In this document: piece after piece, positions 1 to 5,604 of the stretch
Position numbering within the stretch: the stretch's first letter is position 1
How the letters are laid out: each line of letters opens with the position of its first letter
Assembly (NCBI GenBank): GCA_964524145.1
Contig: CAZGCA010000143.1
Location: 1 to 5,604, forward strand
Direction of reading: 5' to 3'
DNA: 5,604 nucleotides
Source: CAZGCA01 sp964524145
GTDB lineage: Bacteria > Hydrogenedentota > CAZGCA01
Notes under the pieces: model-generated
Database searches by the model: none
Told to the model about the DNA's origin: nothing
What the model saw: only the letters and a program-made list of their open reading frames with translations
Position numbers and translations under genes: made by a program

Positions 1-8
1 AACTCCAG

Positions 9-30
9 GCCCAGGAATAAATTCCTGGGC
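9..30. repeat. Perfect 22-base palindromic hairpin, REP-like
   Basis: GCCCAGGAAT (9-18) and ATTCCTGGGC (21-30) are exact reverse complements separated by AA, giving a 10-bp stem (or 8 bp with a six-base AT loop). There is no adjoining T run on either strand, so it is not a typical terminator. With the hairpins at 33-67 and 73-114 it forms a compact intergenic palindrome cluster after the last gene. From memory, similar CCTAGGAATAAATTCCTAGG-type palindromes recur in genomes with IS200-like REP-associated transposases; I could not search for this. Confidence 0.7.
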
Positions 31-32
31 TA

Positions 33-67
33 CTATCGGTCGTTCCCTACGGGACGGATTCCGATAG
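33..67. repeat. Second hairpin of the palindrome cluster
   Basis: The outer stem pairs CTATCGG (33-39) with CCGATAG (61-67). The inner stem pairs CGT-CCC (41-43 and 45-47, with T44 bulged) with GGG-ACG (51-56), leaving a three-base TAC loop. The long two-part stem starts only two bases after the first palindrome ends, which is typical of composite REP/BIME-like elements rather than chance. Confidence 0.65.
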
Positions 68-72
68 GGAAA

Positions 73-114
73 CTGAAGCATTCGGCAAGTGTTTTGTCCC
101 CGAATGTTCTTCAG
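73..114 (-). terminator. Hairpin downstream of the DRTGG gene, possible transcript end
   Basis: CTGAAG (73-78) pairs with CTTCAG (109-114) and CATTCGG (79-85) with CCGAATG (100-106), with TT (107-108) bulged. This makes a 13-bp stem with a 14-base loop, 14 bases after the TAG stop. On the minus strand the stem is followed by only TTT before CCC, so it is a weak intrinsic terminator at best. It may instead be the third unit of the palindrome cluster or a 3'-end stabiliser. The structure is clear; the role is uncertain. Confidence 0.45.
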
Positions 115-128
115 GTGAGGTATGCGGG

Positions 129-1199
129 CTAGCTTTTCAGGCCTGTCTGGGCGTAGATCCGATCAATATCAACCGAGTTCTCGACCAGTTCGACCGCCCT
201 CTCAAGCTTCTTCTCGTCCCTGATACTCAGCTGGCCCATGACGGCATCGCACTTGTCGACCGTGGTCCCCGTATCGTCCTTGACAACCATTATCGGCACG
301 CCGGCTTCCTCGGCCCGCGCGACTATCCGCTCGTCAGGGTACAGGTCGCCCGTCAGAATAAGGCATTTCGTCGACGTCTCGAGCGCTGCAAGCTGAATAT
401 CCGCCCGGTCACCGCCCGTTATCACCGCCTTGTTCGATACACGACGGAAATAGCGTAACGCTCTCTCCTCGTTCATCGCCCCGATGCTGAACCGCTCGAC
501 CAGTTCACCGAGCTTCTCCTCGCAGCAGAGCAGGTCGCCGTTCAGCGTGGTCATCAGTTGCCCGACACTCACCGCGCTCAGCACCGGGTCTTCCTCGAGT
601 ATTCCGAGCACCGGTACGTCGTGCTTCTCGAGAAACGGCGCTGCCAGGTCACGGACCGTCTCAACCTTGCCTGGAGCTATGCGGTTCACAATGATCCCAA
701 GAAGCGAATCGCCGAGAATGTGCCGTGCTGCGAGCGCGTTGTCCACCGACTCACCCACATAGCCGAACCGGTCTGTCAGAATGACGCAAGCCCCGACCGC
801 CTTGATGAAATCGAGTTCGCCGCAGCCGAGAAACATCCCGTGATGCAGGTTGCCGAGACCGTTGATCAGCACCACGTCTTTGCCGTCGGCGATGCGTTTG
901 AAGGCGTCGATGGTCTTCTTCTGCAGACCGCGGACCTCGCCTTTCAACGCGCGCATAATGAGACCCTCACGCATCACTACGGGACAGATGTCCGCGAGAC
1001 GGTCTTCCACCTTGAGCGTGTCGCGAAGAAAGAGGATGTCCTCGTCCGTGAGCGTGCCCTCCGCGTCCACCGGAAACACGCCGACCGGCTTGAAGCAGCC
1101 GACCTTCAACCCATCGTTCTTGAAGTGTACTCCCAGGCCGAGGCACACAACGTTCTTGCCAGAGAATTTCGAACTTGAACCGACAAACAGAGGTATCAC
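129..1199 (-). CDS. BioD-like P-loop / DRTGG domain protein (Pta N-terminal-like)
   Basis: This protein belongs to the family that resembles the N-terminal, non-catalytic half of long phosphotransacetylases; its biochemical role is not established. Residues 1-200 look like a dethiobiotin-synthetase-type P-loop domain. They include GSSSKFSGKN (7-16), the GLGVHFKNDGLKVGCFKPVG segment (21-40), LINGLGN (111-117), VILTDRFG (139-146) and GIIVNRI (168-174). From about 205 to 320 lies a DRTGG-type domain with VITGGDRADI (259-268), LILTGDLYPD (280-289) and VVKDDTGTTVDK (305-316). A short helical tail follows. The phosphotransacetylase catalytic domain is absent, so it should not make acetyl phosphate. 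In E. coli Pta the equivalent region is known to take part in allosteric regulation, so a sensor or modulator role for the upstream ligase is my inference. The start is GTG at 1199, supported by a strong GGGAGGGG 7 bases upstream and by alignment of the first strand with the family. Residue 16 is Asn where Ser/Thr is usual in a P-loop. Confidence 0.88.
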   Translation of the reverse strand: MIPLFVGSSSKFSGKNVVCLGLGVHFKNDGLKVGCFKPVGVFPVDAEGTLTDEDILFLRDTLKVEDRLADICPVVMREGLIMRALKGEVRGLQKKTIDAFKRIADGKDVVLINGLGNLHHGMFLGCGELDFIKAVGACVILTDRFGYVGESVDNALAARHILGDSLLGIIVNRIAPGKVETVRDLAAPFLEKHDVPVLGILEEDPVLSAVSVGQLMTTLNGDLLCCEEKLGELVERFSIGAMNEERALRYFRRVSNKAVITGGDRADIQLAALETSTKCLILTGDLYPDERIVARAEEAGVPIMVVKDDTGTTVDKCDAVMGQLSIRDEKKLERAVELVENSVDIDRIYAQTGLKS

Positions 1200-3298
1200 G
1201 ATTTGTCCCCTCCCGTGATAGTGAGCCGCGCGTCCACCGCAACTGGCTCTCGTCCTTTCGGAAAAACCGAAAGAGGATTAATGTCCAACTCAACGATCTG
1301 AGGGAAATCCGTCACCAGCTGCGACAGCCTCAACACCGAATCTACGATTGCGTCTATATCCACAGGTTTCTCGCCGCGCGCACCGCGCAACAGGCCGTAC
1401 GATTTTATGCCCCGGATCATCTCGACGGCCTCTCTTCGATCCACGGGACCCACGCGAAAGGTCACGTCCTTGAGCACTTCGACATATATCCCGCCAAGCC
1501 CGAACATAAGCAGCGGCCCGAACTGCGGGTCACGCATCATGCCGAGTATGACCTCCTTGCCTCCCGCCACCATCTCCTGGATGCTGACGCCCCACAGCTG
1601 TGCCTCCGGCATGAGCCGTTTGGCGCGGGTCGTCATGTCGTGGAACGATTGCCACACCTCTTCCGAGTCGGCCAGCCCGACTTTCACGCCGCCTATGTCC
1701 GACTTGTGCAGGATCTCCGGCGAGACGATCTTCATCACCACCGGATATCCCATCTTCTCGGCCGCGAACTTCGCATCATACACCGTCCTGGCCAGGAGGC
1801 TGCCGGGCACTCTGAACCCGTATGCCTGGATAACCTGGCGCGCGTCCTGTTCGCCCAGACTGAGCCTCCCTTCGGATAGCGCGTCCGCGAGCACGCGCTC
1901 GACGGCTTCCGTGTCGACGTCGAACCGCTCCAGCTTTCTCTCGGGCATCTTGCGCTGTTCGCTGTAGCTGCACATGGCGTCGAAAGCCGCCACTGCCCGT
2001 TCGGGATACGGGAAGTTGGGCACCTTCTCCTCGCGCAGGAAGTCTACCGCTTCGGCGATCTTCAAGCCACCCATGAAACTCGTCAGGACCGGTTTCTCAC
2101 CATTCGTGTTTGATACGATCACTTGTGCGGTGTCGACCGGTTCGGTCATGTCCTGCGGGGTGAGCAGCACGAGCATTCCGTCCACGCCCGGGTCAGCAGC
2201 CACCGCATCGAGTGCGACCTTATACCTGTCCGCTGCTGCGTCACCTATTACGTCAACCGGGTTGTACACCGCCGCAGTAGTCGGGAGGTTGGACCGAAGC
2301 GTGTCTATGGTGTTCTTCTCGAAACCAGCCAGCTTGACGTTCGTGCGTTCGGCAGCGTCCGCCGCGATGATGCCCGGTCCGCCGGCGTTGGTGACGATCG
2401 CCAGCCGGTTGCCTGCCGGCACGGGCTGATAGGCAAACGCGAGCGCGAAATCGAACAGTTCCTCGATCGTCTTCGCTCGTATGACGCCCGACTGGTGGAA
2501 GGCTGCGTTGAACGCGTTCTCGGAACCCGCGAGCGTGCCCGTATGCGACGACGCCGCGCGCGCTCCCGCTTCGGTCCCGCCGGATTTCACCATCACAATC
2601 GGCTTCTTCTTTGAGACCTCGCGCGAGACCTCCATGAACTTCTGCCCGTCCTTGACGCCTTCGATGTACCCGAGAATCACGTCCGTACCATCGTCATCGC
2701 CCAGCACGCTCAACATCGAGACTTCGTCTATGTCGGTCTTGTTTCCCAGACTCACGAATTTCGAGAATCCGACCTTCTCGGCCAGCGCCCAGTCCAGTAT
2801 TGCCGTGCACAGCGCGCCCGATTGAGAGAAGAAACCGATCTTGCCCGGCGCAGGCATGCCCGGCGCAAACGACGCGTTAAGCTTCGATGCAGTATCTATT
2901 AGTCCCAGACAGTTCGGTCCCAACACACGCATGCCGTTTTCGTCTATCTTCGCCTTAAGCTCCCGCTCGAGCTTCGCTCCTTCCGGACCCGTTTCCTTGA
3001 ATCCGGCTGTGATGATGATCGCAGACGCGGCACCTTTTGCACTCGCTTCGTCTATCAGCGAGAGCACCACCTTCGGAGGCACTACGAAAACCACAAGATC
3101 CACCTGCTCGGGGATGCTCGAAATGTCCGGGTAACATTTGAATCCCAGAATCTCGTCTGATTTCGGGTTTACAGGGTAGACGGCACCCGCAAAACCGGCC
3201 CGTTTGATGTTCCTCAACGTGACATGGCCGACCTTGGCCTCGTCTCGCGACGCACCTATCACTGCAACCGATCGGGGAGAAAAGAGAGTGTCGAGCAT
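1196..3298 (-). CDS. Acetate--CoA ligase (ADP-forming), fused alpha-beta subunits
   Basis: This enzyme interconverts acyl-CoA + ADP + Pi with acid + ATP + CoA, normally acetyl-CoA/acetate. It gives substrate-level ATP during fermentation, or activates acids in reverse. The 700 residues have the full fused architecture: a Rossmann CoA-binding domain (about 5-130, with VAVIGAS 11-17, YPVNPK 41-46 and LGPNCLGLI 126-134), succinyl-CoA-ligase-like domains (about 150-445, with FFSQSGAL 156-163), and a C-terminal ATP-grasp domain (about 475-695). The alpha-side phosphohistidine motif SSHTGTLAG (250-258) has His252, with a likely partner Glu213 in YIEG. The beta-side histidine His531 sits in SPEILHKSDIGGV (526-538). 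MFGLGGIYVEVLKDV (598-612) and ELDINPL (670-676) complete the ATP-grasp signature. There is no GNAT domain, so it is not a Pat-type lysine acetyltransferase. The ATG at 3298 has a good ribosome site. Its TGA overlaps the next start, implying coupled translation. The substrate (acetate, propionate, branched or aryl acids) cannot be read from sequence. Confidence 0.95.
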   Translation of the reverse strand: MLDTLFSPRSVAVIGASRDEAKVGHVTLRNIKRAGFAGAVYPVNPKSDEILGFKCYPDISSIPEQVDLVVFVVPPKVVLSLIDEASAKGAASAIIITAGFKETGPEGAKLERELKAKIDENGMRVLGPNCLGLIDTASKLNASFAPGMPAPGKIGFFSQSGALCTAILDWALAEKVGFSKFVSLGNKTDIDEVSMLSVLGDDDGTDVILGYIEGVKDGQKFMEVSREVSKKKPIVMVKSGGTEAGARAASSHTGTLAGSENAFNAAFHQSGVIRAKTIEELFDFALAFAYQPVPAGNRLAIVTNAGGPGIIAADAAERTNVKLAGFEKNTIDTLRSNLPTTAAVYNPVDVIGDAAADRYKVALDAVAADPGVDGMLVLLTPQDMTEPVDTAQVIVSNTNGEKPVLTSFMGGLKIAEAVDFLREEKVPNFPYPERAVAAFDAMCSYSEQRKMPERKLERFDVDTEAVERVLADALSEGRLSLGEQDARQVIQAYGFRVPGSLLARTVYDAKFAAEKMGYPVVMKIVSPEILHKSDIGGVKVGLADSEEVWQSFHDMTTRAKRLMPEAQLWGVSIQEMVAGGKEVILGMMRDPQFGPLLMFGLGGIYVEVLKDVTFRVGPVDRREAVEMIRGIKSYGLLRGARGEKPVDIDAIVDSVLRLSQLVTDFPQIVELDINPLSVFPKGREPVAVDARLTITGGDKS
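1207..1214 (-). promoter_or_regulatory. Strong ribosome binding site for the DRTGG gene
   Basis: On the minus strand the sequence is GGGAGGGG, 7 bases before the GTG start at 1199 and inside the 3' end of the ligase gene. It decides the GTG start. It also shows that the coupled gene can recruit ribosomes itself rather than rely only on re-initiation at the GTGA junction. Confidence 0.75.
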
Positions 3299-3376
3299 TA
3301 CTGGGACTCCACCGACAATGGGCCTCCGGTGTCAGACGCGTTATCGCCGCCCGCCACGCTGCCATCCCCTTGGGGA
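3299..3376 (-). other. Short spacer between pilT and the ligase gene
   Basis: This is the largest gap between genes in the set. It is GC-rich, I see no clear -10/-35 pair, and there is no hairpin followed by a T run. The only structure is a 5-bp stem, CACCG (3310-3314) with CGGTG (3327-3331), which would partly cover the ribosome site on the mRNA. Read-through from pilT is therefore possible, but a separate weakly conserved promoter cannot be excluded. Confidence 0.5.
3307..3313 (-). promoter_or_regulatory. Ribosome binding site for the ADP-forming ligase
   Basis: The minus strand reads GGTGGAG, ending 8 bases before the ATG at 3298. It supports this start, which also gives the standard family N-terminus (FSPRSVAVIGAS). 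A second GGAGG lies further upstream (3323-3327) but is too distant to serve this start. Confidence 0.65.
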
Positions 3377-4453
3377 CTAGCCGCCCGTCAAGCCCTCCAT
3401 GCGCAGTTTGAGGTCTTTGGGACTCGTAGCGTTCTCAAGAGCTTCTTCTTCCGAGATGGTTGTCGCTTTCCACAGATCGTAGAGCGCCTGGTCGAATGTC
3501 TGCATCCCGTAGGTGCTGTAGCCGTCCTCCATCAGCTTCGTCATCTCGCCGAACCCCGCACCTTTCATCAGGTATTCGCGCACCGTCAGGTTACCGATAA
3601 GCACCTCGGCTGCTACCGTTCGACCGGTGGCTTCCAACTTGGTCACGAGACGTTGCGAGACGATGCAGCGCAGCACGGCCGCCAGCATCTTGCGTATGGG
3701 TTCCTGGTGGTACGGCGGGAAGAAGTCCATGATGCGGGTAAGTGTCTCAACCGCGTTTACCGTGTGGAGCGTGCTGAAAACCAGATGGCCTGTCTCCGCC
3801 GAACTGAGCGCGGTCTCAACAGTCTCGGCGTCCCGCATCTCGCCGATGAAGATGACGTCCGGGTCCTGCCGCAGCGCGGCTCGCAGGGCCATCTTGAAAC
3901 TCTCGGTATCGATACCCACCTGCCTCTGGCTCACGATACCCGTTTTGTCCTTGTGCACAAACTCTATCGGGTCTTCTATCGTAACGATGTGGTCGGCCCT
4001 GGTCGAGTTTATCTTGTCTATCATGGCGGCTATTGTCGTTGATTTGCCCGAACCTGTCGGGCCCGTCACGAGAATTATCCCGTTCTTGCTGTTGCAGACA
4101 TCGTCGAGAACTTTCGGAAGGTTCAAGGCCTCGATAGACGACACCTCCATCGGTATCAGCCTCAGCACGATTCGTATCTCGCCTTGCTCCTGACAAACGT
4201 TCACGCGGAACCGGACAACATCCTGCAGTGAGAACCCTGTATCGAGCTCCTTCTCTTTCTTGAACCGTTCGATCTCGTCGTGTGAGGCTATCGAGGCGAG
4301 CGCCGTCTCCATGTCGTCGGCAGTCAGAAGCGGGCCCTCGACCCGTCTCAGCTCCCCATCTACACGCAAGATAGGCGGGTTGCCCGTCTTCAAATGGATG
4401 TCAGACGCGCCCTCATCGTTGGCTTTGTGCAACAACCCCTCTAGATCCAGCAT
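3377..4453 (-). CDS. pilT: Type IV pilus twitching motility ATPase, PilT family
   Basis: This is a cytoplasmic hexameric ATPase of the secretion-ATPase superfamily that depolymerises type IV pili at the base of the machine, driving twitching, adhesion or DNA uptake. The 358 residues match the family length. The N-terminal PAS-like domain carries SDIHLKTGNPPILRVDGELR (17-36). The RecA-like domain has Walker A GPTGSGKST (131-139), the Asp box around TIEDPIEF (158-165), the atypical Walker B IFIGEMRD (201-208) with probable catalytic Glu205, and the His box ETGHLVFSTLH (220-230). SQRLV (266-270) and the C-terminal GMQTFDQALYDLW (316-328) are also typical. It lacks the long N-terminal domain of PilB/GspE assembly ATPases, so it is a retraction-type enzyme. 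The stretches FVHKDK (165-170) and QVGIDT (178-183) have a PilU flavour, so PilT versus PilU is open. The ATG at 4453 lies inside the dus gene with an AGGG 7 bases upstream. No pilus assembly or pilin gene is in the window, so its partners must be elsewhere. Confidence 0.95.
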   Translation of the reverse strand: MLDLEGLLHKANDEGASDIHLKTGNPPILRVDGELRRVEGPLLTADDMETALASIASHDEIERFKKEKELDTGFSLQDVVRFRVNVCQEQGEIRIVLRLIPMEVSSIEALNLPKVLDDVCNSKNGIILVTGPTGSGKSTTIAAMIDKINSTRADHIVTIEDPIEFVHKDKTGIVSQRQVGIDTESFKMALRAALRQDPDVIFIGEMRDAETVETALSSAETGHLVFSTLHTVNAVETLTRIMDFFPPYHQEPIRKMLAAVLRCIVSQRLVTKLEATGRTVAAEVLIGNLTVREYLMKGAGFGEMTKLMEDGYSTYGMQTFDQALYDLWKATTISEEEALENATSPKDLKLRMEGLTGG

Positions 4454-5475
4454 TCGCCTGCCCTATCGGTTGTCTCCGTTCTTGCCGGCACGGATGCGCA
4501 TCTCGACAGTGTCCTCTCAAACTCCGATAGCAAGGATACCATAGCATCAGAACTCATTACAAGGTTGTTCTGTGCACGAAACTGTGACGCGCCCGGCAGC
4601 CCTTTGAGGTATTGGGGGAGTTGCCTGCGCATCTCGCGCACTGCTCGCCCCTCACCTTTGAACTCGACCGCCAACCTCAAATGCTCTTTGGCGAGCGCGA
4701 TCCGCTCAGCAGGCGACGGCTCCGCCGCGGCACCACCGTTGCCGAGCCGATCCCGGATCTGAGAGTAGAGCCACGGGTTGCCTATTGCGGCCCGGCCCAC
4801 CATGACTCCCGCGCAACCTGTCTGCTCGACCATCTCCGCCGCGTCTTCCGCCGACCGGACGTCCCCGCTTCCGACAACAGGGATCGAGACGGCGCAGACC
4901 GCCGCACCTATCAGAGACCAATCGGCCCGCCCGCTGAACCCCTCCTGCGCCGTACGCGGATGAACGGTGATAGCCGCCAGGCCGCAGTCCTCAGCCATCT
5001 TTGCCAGGTCGACGACGCATATCGAATCGCGGTCCCAGCCGGATCGCACCTTGACCATCACCGGCAACGTCGATGCGCGCGCAACCGCCTCCATGACCTT
5101 TCTCGCAGCACCGAGATCCTTCAAAAGCGCTGCGCCACCGCCGTTCTTCGTCACCTTGCGCACGGGGCAGCCCATGTTGATGTCAATGGCATCAACCTCC
5201 GAACCGCTCACGACCTCGGCCGCTCCCGCCATCGAATCCGGGTTGCTCCCGAAAAGCTGTGCGGCTACCGGATGCTCTTCCGGCGCGACCGCAAGCATCT
5301 CGACGGTACGCCGGTTGTGGCGCACCAGCCCCTCGACGCTCACCATCTCCTGCCACACCATGGCTGCGCCAAACCTGCGTGCCAGGACTCGATACGCCAT
5401 GTCGCTCACGCCGGCCAGCGGCGCGGCAACGACAACGCTATCAAGCGTGAGGCCGCCTATCTGTAGCTGTCCCAT
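4441..5475 (-). CDS. dusB: tRNA-dihydrouridine synthase, DusB-type
   Basis: This is a flavoenzyme that reduces specific uridines in the tRNA D-loop to dihydrouridine using FMN and NAD(P)H in the cytoplasm. The 344-residue protein is slightly longer than the usual 320-330. It shows the family TIM-barrel in order: the N-terminal FMN-binding strand APLAGVSD (18-25), QLFGSNPD (73-80), the active-site segment INMGCPVRKVTKNGGG (99-114) with the likely catalytic Cys103, VKVRSGW (141-147) with Lys142, VHPRT (171-175) with His172, and the phosphate-binding parts GSGDV (202-206) and VGRAAIGNPW (226-235). A tRNA-binding helical domain follows, with the typical KGLPGASQFR (291-300). The spacing of the KVTKNGGGAALL segment favours DusB over DusA or DusC. 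The ATG at 5475 puts the first strand at the expected distance, although its ribosome site is weak. The last ~20 residues look unconserved. The 3' end overlaps pilT by 13 bases, so the two are probably co-transcribed. Family is near certain; the target uridine is not shown. Confidence 0.96.
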   Translation of the reverse strand: MGQLQIGGLTLDSVVVAAPLAGVSDMAYRVLARRFGAAMVWQEMVSVEGLVRHNRRTVEMLAVAPEEHPVAAQLFGSNPDSMAGAAEVVSGSEVDAIDINMGCPVRKVTKNGGGAALLKDLGAARKVMEAVARASTLPVMVKVRSGWDRDSICVVDLAKMAEDCGLAAITVHPRTAQEGFSGRADWSLIGAAVCAVSIPVVGSGDVRSAEDAAEMVEQTGCAGVMVGRAAIGNPWLYSQIRDRLGNGGAAAEPSPAERIALAKEHLRLAVEFKGEGRAVREMRRQLPQYLKGLPGASQFRAQNNLVMSSDAMVSLLSEFERTLSRCASVPARTETTDRAGECWI

Positions 5476-5604
5476 TGCCGCTTACCCGTCCTAATTCCAC
5501 TATTGTTCATTTAATCGATTTCCTCGGGATTCGTGCTCGTGCTCGTAATCGAACACCAACAATCACAGAACCGATCACCAATACGACGAGCGAGCAAGAG
5601 CACG
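5476..5604. other. Non-coding flank upstream of dusB
   Basis: No gene is recognisable here. The stretch must hold the leader of dusB and any promoter, but I see no convincing -10/-35 pair on the minus strand. The only ribosome-site candidates before the ATG at 5475 are an AGGA 13 bases away and GGG-containing sequence nearer, both weak. The stretch holds a direct TAATCGA pair (5512-5518 and 5546-5552) and the repeat described separately. Confidence 0.5.
5532..5604. repeat. Inverted CGTGCTC-rich repeat at the window edge
   Basis: CGTGCTCGTGCTCG (5532-5545) is matched by CGAGCAAGAGCACG (5591-5604), its reverse complement with one mismatch in 14 bases, separated by 45 bases. The left arm is itself a tandem of TCGTGC. 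The right arm ends exactly at the window end and may continue. It could be an intergenic dispersed repeat or the end of a small inserted element. Confidence 0.55.

Noticed and set aside
558..1178. Plus-strand reading frame (206 codons) opposite the DRTGG gene
   Set aside because: It is an antisense shadow with His/Arg/Val-rich low-information sequence and no recognisable ribosome-site or motif support.
1196..3298. Ligase gene read as a Pat-type protein lysine acetyltransferase
   Set aside because: Pat proteins carry an additional GNAT domain. This protein ends right after the ATP-grasp domain at 700 residues and keeps both active-site histidines expected of a functional ligase.
3365..3376. 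TCCCCTTGGGGA palindrome directly after the pilT stop as a terminator
   Set aside because: The stem is 5 bp with a two-base loop, too tight to be stable, and no T run follows on the minus strand.
3224..4042. Plus-strand reading frame (272 codons) across the pilT-ligase gap
   Set aside because: Most of it is antisense to pilT and the rest to the ligase start. It has no recognisable domain, and the minus-strand genes account for the region fully.
4461..4470. CTATCGGT near the pilT start, also seen at 33-40 in the palindrome cluster
   Set aside because: An eight-base match inside coding sequence without the partner arm is expected by chance and does not indicate a shared element.
4612..5466. 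Long plus-strand reading frame (284 codons) opposite dusB
   Set aside because: It lies entirely antisense to a conserved enzyme, its translation is rich in Arg, His and Pro without any recognisable motif, and such frames are expected opposite GC-rich genes.

Overview
The window carries four complete genes, all on the minus strand, covering positions 5475 down to 129. In transcription order they are a tRNA-dihydrouridine synthase (dusB type), a PilT-type pilus retraction ATPase, a fused alpha-beta acetate--CoA ligase (ADP-forming), and a BioD-like/DRTGG protein resembling the detached N-terminal half of long phosphotransacetylases. Coding density is high, the DNA is moderately GC-rich, and every long plus-strand reading frame lies antisense to one of these conserved genes.

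Layout: 5604-5476 is a short non-coding flank with a low-complexity CGTGCTCGTGCTCG stretch and its near-perfect inverted copy at the window edge. dusB (5475-4441) overlaps pilT (4453-3377) by 13 bases. A 78-base gap with a good ribosome binding site precedes the ADP-forming ligase (3298-1196), whose TGA overlaps the GTG start of the DRTGG gene (1199-129) in a GTGA junction. The last 128 bases contain no gene but hold three hairpins in a row (9-30, 33-67, 73-114) that look like REP-type intergenic palindromes, and the hairpin nearest the stop codon may also end or protect the transcript.

Function: the two upstream genes are housekeeping (tRNA modification) and surface motility. The two downstream genes form a metabolic pair. 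The ligase interconverts an acyl-CoA (probably acetyl-CoA) + ADP + Pi with acid + ATP + CoA, the one-enzyme alternative to Pta-AckA. Its coupled partner keeps the regulatory half of a phosphotransacetylase without the catalytic half, so a regulatory or accessory role is plausible but unproven.

Organism: ADP-forming acetate ligase paired with a DRTGG protein suggests fermentative, syntrophic or acetate-cycling metabolism, and PilT suggests type IV pili, usually in a diderm bacterium. Together with the repeat-rich intergenic DNA this fits an environmental anaerobic bacterium of a Desulfobacterota-like, PVC-like or candidate phylum. The phylum cannot be fixed from this sequence. I see no mobile gene, CRISPR array, RNA gene or defence system, and most of the window is ordinary. 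The least explained items are the ligase-DRTGG pair and the flanking palindromic repeats.
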